Shown here in pieces: positions 15,798 through 27,700 of a DNA stretch of 36,840 bases. This DNA comes from Saprospiraceae bacterium (GTDB lineage: Bacteria > Bacteroidota > Bacteroidia > Chitinophagales > Saprospiraceae), in NCBI GenBank assembly GCA_021739645.1, contig JAIPBL010000062.1:1-36840 (forward strand), in the 5' to 3' direction. Each line of letters starts with the position of its first letter. Position 1 is the first letter of the stretch. The notes beneath the pieces are model-generated. The model did not search any database and had not been told where the DNA came from. It saw nothing but the letters and a program-made list of their open reading frames with translations. The translations under genes were made by a program, and so were the position numbers.

Positions 15798-18700
15798 TCA
15801 ACCTGCTTTTTCCACACAGCCAACCTCCTCCATGCGTTGTTTCATCACTTCAGCCACTTGCCTTCCATGCGGCTCATCGAAAAGCGTGAGGTGGTTTCCA
15901 CCAATGTCATGGGTGATGACACCTCCGAGTGCAAATTTGTCCCAACCGTAGTTCACAGGGTCATGCAAATAAAACATCTGCTCCTTCGCTTTGAACAGAT
16001 CTACCTGAACATCAAGTGGTTGCAGCACATACTTCTGATAAGCCTCAATGCTCTTGTCGTACACCTTGCTACCATAAGGGATGTACCCTTCCTCGATTTC
16101 ATTGGTTTCACTGTTTCGGAACGCCGTGCGCAACCTTCCTTTTTTCTGCTCAAACTGCATCTTAAGCACGTGGGTTTTGTACTCGAAGGTCTTCGCCGGG
16201 TCTTTCATCAAAAGCGACAAATTGTAGCCGATTTTTTTCATTTTTTTGTTGAAACCACCTACGGCTCCGCTGCCTGTCCACTCGTCCTTTGCGACCGCAT
16301 CAAACAACGAAAGCATATGGACTTCCTTTCCCATCGCCTTTAGCTGTTTGGCCATTTCCCAAGCTATGATTCCGCCGAGCGAGTAACCAGCCAGGCAATA
16401 TGGGCCCGTTGGGTTCTGCCGCATCATTTCCGAGATGTAGTGCGCCGCCATGTCCTCAATGCGGTCAAGTGGTTCTTCTTCGCCGTTTAGTCCACGGGCT
16501 TGCAGGGCGAAAATCGGTTGGTCGCCATCCATATATTTCACCATGTTTTGGTAAAAAAGGACGTGCAGTCCACCGCCATGCACGAGGTAAAGCGTTGGTT
16601 TCGAGCCACCCTCCCGAATGGGCACGAGTGACGTAAATTCTTTATTCTCAGCCATTCTTGAATGGCCTTTATGGTTAAACCCGTTGAGTTGAACTGCTAA
16701 TTTACCCAACGTCGAGTGTTGAAAAAGGGTAGTCAGCGGCAACTTCACGCCCGTTTGCATTTTGATTTTCGTCATCATCTGCACAGCTGCCAGGGAGTGC
16801 CCACCCAACTCGAAAAAGTCATCGTTAACGCCTATTTTTTCTACACCAAGCAACTCCTTCCAAAGTGCCTCCAGCAACTTCTCGCCTGGCGTACTCGGTG
16901 ATTGGTATTCTCCAGAGAGAATTGTCAGGTCAGGTTTTGGCAGCGCCTTCCGGTCCACTTTCAGCGAAGTGTTTTGCGGAAACGCATCCATTTTGATGAA
17001 GGAACTAGGCACCATGTAGCCCGGCATTTTGCTCCGCAAAAAATCCTTCAATCGTGCTTCCCAGCCTTCATCGAGCGGTACGCCATTTTCAACTACATAT
17101 CCTACTAGGCGTTGACTGTCCATTGTATCGTTTAACACGTTCACTACACTTTGATACACACCGGGAAACTGCTTCATGGTTTCCTCAATTTCACCCAGTT
17201 CAACCCGGTAACCCCTGATTTTTACTTGGTCGTCAATTCGTCCGAGGAACTCAATTTCGCCAGTGGGCAAGTACCGAACGAGGTCGCCAGTTTTGTAACA
17301 CGGCCTGTCAGTCCGTGTCACGAACCTCTCCGCCGTCAATTCTGGGCGATTCAAGTATCCTGCAGCCACCCCATTTCCACCAATAAAAAGCTCACCGGGA
17401 ACACCAACTGGTACCTGCTCACCATTTTTATCCAAAATCAACATTTTCACGTTGGCAATCGGAGCACCGATGGCGGCAAATTCGCCGGGGCAAGTTGCCA
17501 AGTGTTCCTCAGAAATCAGTTGCCAAGTAGCATAAATCGTTGTCTCCGTTGGGCCATAGCCATTCCACACCTTGCCACAGCAATGCATCATTTTAGCCGC
17601 CAATTCTTTGGAAAATGCCTCGCCCCCTGCAATTGCCCGAAGGTTTGTATCGCCTTTCCAGCCCGACATCAAAAGGATTTTCCAAGTTGTCGGGGTGGCT
17701 TGCATCACGGTCGGGCGGTAGGTTTCGATTTCTTCCCGAAGGGCAAACCCATCTTTCTTGGTCTCTTCACCCGCTAAAACCAGCGTTGCACCAGTAATCA
17801 TGGTTAAAAAATAATCGGGAATACTCATATCGAACGCCATGCTCGACACACTGAACACGGTGTCCAACTCATTCATTTCCAGCTGTTTATTGATGGCAAA
17901 CAGCGTGTTGATGGCGTTGGCGTGACTTATCACTACCCCCTTGGGCTTACCCGTGGAACCTGACGTGTAAATGACGTAGGCAGCCTCCCCCTTGCCCTCT
18001 CCCAAGGAGGGGGAGATAGCATCTGCTAACTTGTCCAATACCGAAACCTGAACTTTTAGGTACGTCTCTGCTCCCTCCCCTTGGGGAAGGGTTGGGGTGG
18101 GGCCTACCAGGTGCGTGCATCCAGCATCCTCCAAGGTCAAGCGGATACGCTCCTGCGGGTTTCGTGGGTCAATCGGCACATAAGCGCAGCCCGTTTTCAG
18201 GATGGCATAAATGCTGACCATCATATCCAGCGAGCGTTCCATGCACAAGCCAACAAATGCCCCAGTTTGCAAGCCATTTTCGAGCAGATGTGCTGCAAGC
18301 GCATCGGCCTTGTCATTCAGTTGGCGATAGCTAAGTGATTGATTGTCAAACTTAACAGCGATTTTTTCAGGCGTTCGCTCCACTTGTTTTTTAAAAAGCT
18401 CATGTAGCGTCGAATTCAATGGGAAGTCGTTGCAGACCTCACCCCGACCGAATTGCTCCAATCGTTTTTTCTCAAAATCGGGCAAAAGAGAAAGCCGTCC
18501 AATTGTGCCGCCGAACTCCAGTTCGGCGCAGGTTTCAACAATGCTCCTCAAAAACACCTCAAACTCCGCCAGTCTCAATCGAATACTTTCCCTTCGGAAC
18601 AAATCGGTATTGAAGTTCCACTCGAAGTCAATGGTTGAGCCAAGCGGCTTCAGATTGATAAATGAATCAAAGGTTTCGTAATGCCTTGGAATGGCACGAG

Positions 18701-21700
18701 TAGTAGCATTCAGGCTTCCAAATTTTAGGTTTTCCAGCGGACTGTCGAGGTTGAATGCCACACTTATCAGCGTGTTTCGGCTGGCGTTCCGGCCAATTTT
18801 CAGTTTTTTCACCAGCGCCCCAAACGTGTATTGCTGGTGGTCGAAAGCATCGAGCACTTGCTTGCGCACTGTTTTCAAAAAATCCCCAAATGGGCCATCG
18901 CTTTTCACTTTCGAACGCACCGGCAGCAGGCTAATGGCATGAGCGACCAGGTTGGCGTTGCCTGGCAAATTATGCCCGGCAGCAGCTACACCCACCACAA
19001 TATCCTCCTGCCTCGAAATGCGACTCAAATAGGCTTTGTATGCCGCCAACATGAACACATAAAAGGTGCTGCCCTGCTTCGCTGCTGCTTTGCGGATTTG
19101 GTTTGTAAATTCTTCATCGAAACTGATTTTCTCTACCGCTCCGTTGAATGTTTTTATAGGTGGGCGGGGGAAGTCAGTGGGCAAATCGAGTGCCGGAACA
19201 GCATCCCTAAATTGCTCCAACCAGTATTTTTCGTTTTTAAAAAATGCGTCAAATTGCTGTAAATCAGCCTGTTCCGTGGCGAATTGACTGAGTTGTTTGC
19301 AGGAACCAAGACTTTTCAAGTTTTCGAAACTTGGAAAATCTGAGCCGTACAACTCCCCTAGCTCTTTGGTAAGAATACCAAGTGACCACCCATCACAAAT
19401 GATATGGTGCACATTGATAAAAACGAGGTGAGCCTGCGCCTCCAATTTCACGATTTTAAAGCGCACAAGCGGCCCATTTTGCAAGTCAAACAGGTGTTCG
19501 GCTTCCTCATTGTGCAAACCGTAACACGGACTGTCAGTCCGTGCTTCTCCGTTTTGGGTTTTTCTGTCAGTCAATTCGTTTGAGTCAGCGCACGGACTGG
19601 CAGTCCGAGTTACGTCCACCAACGGCACCTTAATTTCCAGCTTTGGCAGCACCGTCATTGTCTTTCCATCAGCCGAAAAAACCGTGCGAAGCGCCTCGTG
19701 CCTATCCACCAAAGCTTGCAATGAAGTCCGCATTTTCGCTTCGTCAAACTCGCCTTCCAGCCTAATTTCTGTGGCAATATTGTACGCCTTTGAAGCTGCG
19801 GGGGAAAACTGGTCAGAAAGGAAGATTTCTTGCTGACCTTCGGTGGTCGGAAACGTGCCGCCGAACTCCAGTTCGGCGGAGGAAATGCTTTCAATAATCC
19901 CCACTTCAATATTTGACTCCACCTCCACCGAACTGGAGTTCGGTGGCACAACTATCACGTTTAAATCCTCCCCTTCCCAAGGTTCCATCAGCCCAAGTAC
20001 GAACATCTCGTCAATGGCATCTTCAAAACCTATGTAAGTCCGCTCAAAATCTGCCTCGGTATGGGCGGTAGAAATGAAACATGGTCGCTCCCGGATATTG
20101 ATGCCTTTGGTTCGAAGTACATAATTGAACAACCGGCTAAGCGGGCTGGCATCCGCATTTTTTATCATAAAAAACGACGACGCAGACTGAATCATCAGCG
20201 GTGCTTTTTTCCGAAGGAAAATCTCGCTGATGCGTTCCGCAAAACGGGCAGTTTTTTCATTCAAATCCACCTGCATGGAAGTGCCGAGTCGCTGGATTTC
20301 ACTCAAAGCCGCATGGGCTGCCGCCACGCTGATAGGGTTTTTGATAAAGGTGCTGGCGAAGTAGGCGATGACTCCATCCGGTGAGCTGTCGTCGCCATAG
20401 CCCCAGTAGCCACCGTCAAATGCGCTCATGTACTTCTCCTTTCCAGCAACCGCTGCGAGCGGGAAGCCGCCGGAGATGCTCTTGCCGTAGGCAGAAATGT
20501 CCGCATCCACGCCATACCAAGCCTGTGCGCCACGCTGGTCAAGTCGGAACCCGTTGATGATTTCATCAAAAATCAGTGCTACGCCATTTTGCTCAGTTAT
20601 TTTTCGGATGGCTTTTATCAGCTCGCCATGCTGCCAATGCGGGTTTTGAGCCTGCACCGGTTCGATGACGACCGCAGCCAGTTCGCCGATTTGGTGCGCC
20701 AGTTTTTGCAGCACTTCTGGGTCGTCGTAGTCGAGCACCAGCGTGTTTTCCACCAAAAATTTGGGGACGCCGGGCGACGAAGGCATCGTTTTACTTTCTC
20801 CCCCCGAGCCATCGGGGCGAGATTTGAAATGCACCCCACGCACCATGAACTGGTCAATCATACCATGGTAGTCTGTGTCGAAAACGGCGATTTTATCCCG
20901 CCCTGTAGCGGTGCGAGCGGCACGAACCGCACCTAGCACGGCTTCCGTTCCAGTGTTTGCCAGCGTCACCCGGTCGTAGCCTGTCATCTCGCAAATCATA
21001 CGGGCGATTTCGGTGGCCTCCGGCGGCAACAGGTCTATCGAGTTGCCTCGCTGGATGGCAGCGGCGGCAGCTTTTTCCACAAAATCGGGCATGTGGCCGA
21101 ACAGCGCCACGCCGTAGCTCATCACGTAATCCACGTATTCGTTGCCGTCCACGTCCCAGATATGCGCACCTTTCGAGCGTTCATGGGCAATTTGGTAGCA
21201 GACTTCTTTCCATAATTTGCTGAAACCCGTCACGCTGCGAGGGTCGGCGTAATATTGTCGGTGGCGCTGTGCCATCGCCTTCGATTTTGGGGTCATCGCT
21301 TCGTACTGTTGCATGAAATCCTGCAACCCGGCACGCTGTTTTTCACTCAAATCATCGCCTGTTGAAATCTTTTTATAACTGTTCAACTTGGCCGTGACGC
21401 CCTTGGTGGAGCGTTGGATTTCGACTTCAGGTTGAGGATTTGAGGATTCGTGGATTTGAGGATTTGAGAGGGCAGTGGGTTGGCTAACTGGTTGGGTTAC
21501 AGATGGTTGAACATTTGCCTGCGCCAACGGCTGTCCTTGCAACAGCGCCAATTGTTGCTGCATCAACTGCAACTGCTGGTTGATGATTTGTTGGATAGCA
21601 GGCGAGTTTTCCGCAGAAAACTGTTGCATCGGTTGCTGATAGATCCCACTCCCATTTTCTACTTGCGCAATTTGGCTTGGAATTGTTGAATTAGGTTCCC

Positions 21701-24700
21701 CTTTTGGGGTCAAGGGCAAAACGGCTGGCGCAAAAATCCCAGCCGGGAGCAGTTCATCCACGAACTCCGCCAGTTCCTCAATGGTCGGAGCATCCTCAAA
21801 CAGCACCCGAAAACTCAAGTCCAGCTTGAATTTTTGGTTGAAACGGATGATGGCTTGACTCAAAAATAAGCTATCGAAGCCCAGTTCTAGGAAACTCGCC
21901 GAGGCATCCATTTGAGCAGGTTCCATGCCGCTCAGTTCGTGCAGCGAGGCTTTGATTTCTGCGATGAGGTTGGGGATGCGGGATGTGATTGTATCTGTCA
22001 TGGCAGTTGTGCCGCCGAACTCCAGTTCGGCGGGTGGTTTGGTTAAAGCTGTTATTTTTTCAAATTCTTGACTTCCGCCGAACTGGAGTTCGGTGGCACG
22101 TTTCGGAGCAATAAAATACTTCTTCCGTTCAAACGGGTAGGTCGGAAGTGGCATACGACGGTGTTTTTCACCTTCGTAAAATGCCTGCCAGTCAACGTCC
22201 ACACCGTTGACCCAGAGTTTTCCAAGTGTTTTCAGGATGAACGCCACGTCGTTGCGCACCTCTTTTGGGTGCCGCACGGACGCTAATATGGTTCGAGCCT
22301 CGCCGGGGAGAGTGGGAAGAGCCCGGGCAAACGTACTAAGCGTCTGTCCGGGTCCCACTTCGAGGAAGATACGGTTCTTATTTTGTGATTGGTGATTGAT
22401 GATTGGTGATTGGGCGGCCAGCGTCGCAAGTCCATCGGCGAATCGGACGGGTTGACGGAGATGGCGCAGCCAATAATCCACGGAGGTGGTCTCATCGGCG
22501 GTGAGCCAAGTGCCAGTCACGTTGCTGACCATGGGGATTTTGGGCGCATGAAGCTCAACACCTTCGAGGTATTTTCTGAATTGGGGTAAAATTGGGTCAA
22601 TCAATGGTGAATGTGCTGGAACCTTGATGTGGATTTTGGAGCAATCTACGCCAGCTGTCTTCAGAGATTCTTGCAGTTGGTCAATTGCCGAGGCCGTTCC
22701 GCTGACCACGAGGCTGTCAATTTTATTGATAACGGAAATGGTATGGTTGGCATCCAAAAATGGTCGGAGCAAGTCCTCCGTCGCCGCCACGCTCATCATG
22801 CAGCCATCGCCTTCCAGCGTCTCGAAAAGCTTGCCCCGAACTGTCACCAATCCGAGCGCAGCTTCCAACGACATCACGCCAGCGATGCAGGCAGCCGTGT
22901 ACTCGCCCATCGAGTGGCCAATGAGTTCGGCAGGCTGGATGCCCCAATGCTGCCATAATTTTGCCAGTGAATACTCAATGGTAAAAAGGCTGGCCAAACC
23001 AGCCGCAGGGTTTTGCAGGACGGTTTCATCTGCCTCATTTTTTTCCTTTGGAAAAATTAAGTCCTTGATATCCAGGCCGTGGTGCTGTTCCAATATGGTA
23101 AAACAAGTATCCACTTGTTGCCTGAAAAATAGGTTGGTTTCGTACAAGTCCCTCGCCATGTCAACGTACTGCGCACCGCCACCAGGGAACATGAAAACAA
23201 GGGATGAGGAATGAGGAATGAGGGATGTTGCCTTTATTACTTCCTGTTTTCCTTCGCCTCCGCCAACAAGCAGGGCATTTCGCTTCGCAAAATGTTGGCG
23301 GCCTGTTGCGAGTGTGAAGGCTGCATCTGCAATCGGTACTTGCTTATTTATCTCAAAAAAATAGGTGATGCGGTCAGTCAATTTCGCTAATACCTCGTCG
23401 GTCTTGGCAGAAAGTGGCAATAGTTGCGGACTGCCAACTGCCAACTCAGAACTGCCAACTGAAACTGGGGCTTCTCCTAAAATGACATGCGCATTCGTCC
23501 CGCCCAAACCGAAGCTGCTCACACCAGCAAACCGTGGTTTTTCGCTTCGCTGCCAAGGCCGTAATTCAGCATTTACTTCGAAAGGTGTGTTCTTAAAATC
23601 AATTTGTGGATTGTTTTTTTCAAAATGCAATGTGGCTGGCAACTGCTCATGGTGCAGCGCCAGTGCAGTTTTGATGATGCCAACGATGCAGGCGCCGGCG
23701 TCCAAATGACCGATGTTCGTTTTCACAGAGCCGATGTAACACGGACTGCCAGTCCGTGCTTTTTCATCAAAAGATTGGCTGGCATTTGAAACGGAAACGC
23801 ACGGACTAGCAGTCCGTGTTACGGCTTCGGTCAAGCCTTGAATTTCAATTGGGTCACCGATGAAAGTTCCAGTCCCATGGGTTTCAAAATAGCTAATTTG
23901 GTTACTTGTCAGCCCGGCTTTTTCTATGGCTTTTTGGATGACGTCGGCTTGTCCTTTGCTGCTGGGTGCGGTAATGCCCGTTTTATCCGAGCCGTCATTG
24001 TTGATGGCACTTGATTTTATGACCGCCCAAACATGGTCGCCATCTTCAATGGCCTTGTCCAATTTTTTCAATACCAACATCGCCATTCCGTGGCCCTGCA
24101 CCATTCCGTTTGCGCCAGCATCAAAAGCACGGCAGTAGCCATCAGCAGACAGCGGCCCGCCCTCAATGTGCTCATAGCCGCCATTTACCGGCGCTTGCAC
24201 ACGACCACCACCGACGAGCACCATATCGGAGTCACCGGCGAGGAGGCTTTGGCAGGCAAGGTGCACTGCTACCCCACCCGTCGAGCAGGCGGTTTGAACG
24301 TTGACGGCGGGGCCTCGAAGGTTCAGCTTGTAGGCCACCCTGGTTATGCTGAAACTGCTATCCGAAGCCAACATTTCCTGGTACCAACCACCACTTTTTT
24401 CGAGTAAATCCTTATTTGTCAGTAAGTTATTCAGGGCGTAAGTGTTTCTAGCTACTCCGCCGAATACCCCAATTTTTCCACCAAAACTGTACGGGTCGTA
24501 GCCCGCAGATTCAAGTGCTTCATGGGCGGTTTCGAGAAAATGCCTGTGCTGTGGGTCCATCATTTCCGCCTCTTTTAGGTGATAGCCGAAAAAGGCTGCA
24601 TCGAAGGCATAGGGGTCGCTTAGGGCATAAGCCCGATTTACGATTTTGGATTTACGATTTACGATTATCCCTTCTGCATCAATGTCAGCGTCAGTGACGA

Positions 24701-27700
24701 GGTGGCTGACGTCCTTCCCTTCCACCAGATTTTGCCAAAACTCCTCGACGCTGTTGGCGCCTGGCAGGCGGCACGACATGCCGATGATGGCAATTAACGA
24801 TTGATCGATTGACGATTGACGGTTTTCCTCAACACTCGCAACACCAGAATCGTCAATCGTAAATCGTAAATCGTCAATACCTTGATAGCCAAGCTGTTGT
24901 GCTGTTTCCCATGTCGCTTCGCAAAGGAAATTATCTTCCAAAACGCCCTTCCAATCTTGGGCTTTTCCAGCGTCAATTTTTTTCTTTTGGTCAAAATGGG
25001 TATCTCCCATTGACCGGCTGTCACGGTGGATACCATCGGTCATTTTCTTGTCCAAATCCTGGTAAGGATTGAGCAGACCCTCGTGGAATGGAATATCAAG
25101 CGCCCTACACATGGCTCTCATATTGGCCTCAGGCTGTTGAACCAAATCTTCGTACTCCATTCGAAATTGGCGGTCAGAGGGTACTTTTTCCAAGATTTCA
25201 ACCGTGTTCCGATGGCTCTCCAACCAGACGAGTTCACCAAGTTGCTTCGGGGTGAAGTTGTGCGGATGCAGATAGAGCACCTGGTCCATGTGGTATTTTT
25301 CAAATGACCGCACCATGCTGTACGGGTGGCGAACAAGATGGATAAAACGGGCATTTGGGAAGTCGGCCAGGGCTTTTTCCAACGCTAGGCCGTCCAGCGC
25401 ATAACTCGGCGATTTGTCAACGATTAGGCGGTCGCCACCGACCCATTCCTGCAATTTTGCAAACATCTCAGCAGTCGTCACACCCTCCGCTTCAAAACTG
25501 TGGAGCAAAGCTTTGGCATCTTCAGCAGGGCAGTTTTTCAACTCCATGATTGCCCTGATTAATCCTTCTGACCACAAGGTAAATTTACCCTGATATGCTT
25601 CGTTACGTTCTGCAAGTGTCTCAAAATGGAGCAGTTGCAGTTCGTTGCAAGCGAACAACCCGGGATGCCCAGCGAGCATGACTCGCAGTAACGTGGTGCC
25701 CGAACGGGGCGGTGCAAGGATGAAAATCGGTGCCTGTGAATTGACGATTGACGACTGACGACTGACGATTGGAGGCAGGTGGATTGGGACAATCTTTTTG
25801 AAATCGGCAATGTCGGATGGGGTTAGGGTTACTAAATTTTTGGAGTTTGGAAAACCTTCGTTGTTTTTTGAGGAGCGACTGTTTCCAGCCACTCCCCCTG
25901 TCGTAGGATTATAAATATGGACAGTATCTTCCAGCAACCTCGGAAGGAGGTTTGGATAATTTTCTTCAAAAAAGGCAGCATATCCTGCTACAGTTGGGTG
26001 GTCGAAAATTGTGGTGATGAAAATGGAGGCTTCGCATGCAGTCATCAAGCTGCCGATAAACTTGGCAGCGAGGATGGAATTTCCACCCAACTCAAAGAAC
26101 TTGTCGTGTCGGCCAATGGGGCTGACTTGCAGTAGTTCTTCCCATTTTTCCGTGAAAATTCTCTCTAATTCGCCCTGTGGGGCTTCGAAATTTTGGGCGA
26201 GTTCTGGCCGGTCATTGGCCGGGTCGGGCAATGCTTTCCTATCAATTTTCCCGTTTGTGGTCAGCGGTATTTTCTCTAAAAAAACAACATGTGATGGTAA
26301 CATGTACGCTGGCAAATTGGCAGAAAGAAAGTCATGGATGTCGCTTATCGTCAGCACAAGTCCCTGATTTTGAACGATATAGGCCACCAACTTGCCTTCG
26401 TTTACAACGTGCTGATTTTTTAAGACAACCACTGTCTCCCGAACGGCAGGGTGGTTGGCGATGGCGGTTTCAATTTCACCCAACTCAATCCGATAGCCCC
26501 GAAACTTGACCTGAAAATCGGAGCGGCCCAGGAATTCGATGTTGCCATCAGGTTGCCATCGGGCGAGGTCGCCAGTCCTGTAGCACGGACTGTTAGTCCG
26601 TGATTTTTCTTTTTGGGTGTCAGCAGGCTGGGAAATGGGAATGCACGGACTGGCAGTCCGTGTTACGAAGCGCTCGGCAGTCAATTCTGGGCGGTTCCAA
26701 TAGCCACGACCCACCACGGGCTTGGTGCCTCCGATATAAATTTCACCGACTTCACCACGGGGCACTTCCTGCATTTTTTCATCCAAAATGAAAATCTCGT
26801 AATTTAGGATAGGGATTCCGATAGGCGCCTTAGGCTCATTGAAACCTTTGGGGAAGGTGAAATAGGTACAGTTGACCGTTGCTTCGGTAGGGCCATAGAG
26901 GTTGTAAAGCTGGCCTTCCGGGATGATTTGCTCGTGCTTTTGCGCCAGCGAAGTAGGGCAAACCTCGCCACTGACGTTGACGAGTTTCAGGCTTTGCAGC
27001 TTTTGGACTGGCGCTTGTTCGAGCAGTAGGGTGTAAAGCGAAGGCAGGGTGAGGATGTGGGTTACGTTGTTTCTAAAAATAGTATCAGCAAGTTCCGCCA
27101 TGTCTTTCTCCTCACCCTGACGAGGCAAAACAAGGGGCGCACCTTGCAATAATGTCCAGAAAATAGTAAGTACCGAAACATCGAAGCTAATGGAGCAAGT
27201 GAGCATCATGGCTCCGATGAGTTCCGGTGCGATGGCCTGCTGGCCTTCGAGTTGGTTGCAAAGGTTTTCATGGGTAATCATGCAGCCCTTGGGCTTTCCG
27301 GTGGAACCGGAAGTGTAAATCATGTAAGCCAGGTTGGCTGGATTTACGATTGACGATTTACGATTTACGATTTTGGGAAGGGGCTGGTCAAGCTTTATGA
27401 TTTTTGCTTTTGCATTTATGAGTTTTTGGGTCAAATGGCTTTGGGTTAGGATGACTTTTGCTGCGCAATCTTCCAGCATAAAGGCCATGCGGTCGGTGGG
27501 GTAATCCACGTCTATGGGGACATAAGTGGCTCCGGCTTTTAGGGCTCCGAAAATGCCTATTATCATTTCAAAGGAACGCTCCAAATAGATGGCGACGAAA
27601 TCTTCTGTTTGGATGCCGAGTTGTGTAAGTTGTGAGGCGAGTTGGCTAGAACGGCGGTCAAGCTCAACGTAAGTCATTGATTCTGAACCAAATACAAGTG

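Larger units (their letters stand above)
16925..18420 (-). other. NRPS domain A2 (adenylation)
   Basis: Adenylation domain with VIYTSGSTGKPKGVVISH, GYGPTETTIYATW, CYKTGDLVRY and QVKIRGYRVELGEIE. By eye the specificity positions read D-M-P-A-A-A-G-I-Y-(K), which I cannot assign to a substrate. Repeat elements occupy the same two loops as in A1. Confidence 0.85.
23460..24805 (-). other. PKS domain KS (ketosynthase)
   Basis: Begins IAIIGMSCRLPGANSVEEFW. The catalytic Cys is in VQTACSTGG, and the two His are in ETHGTGT and KTNIGHLDAG. It condenses the PCP1-bound acyl group with the extender on ACP. Two repeats interrupt surface loops: a heptad array before FDAAFFG and a paired palindrome between the two His motifs. 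Confidence 0.9.

Noticed and set aside
15711-16343. Plus-strand open frame of 210 codons
   Set aside because: Antisense to the thioesterase end of the synthetase; low-complexity, no domain signature.
17295-26666. Palindromes in the synthetase gene as internal terminators or as proof of a pseudogene
   Set aside because: None is followed by a T-run, and the reading frame is uninterrupted across all of them with catalytic motifs intact on both sides.
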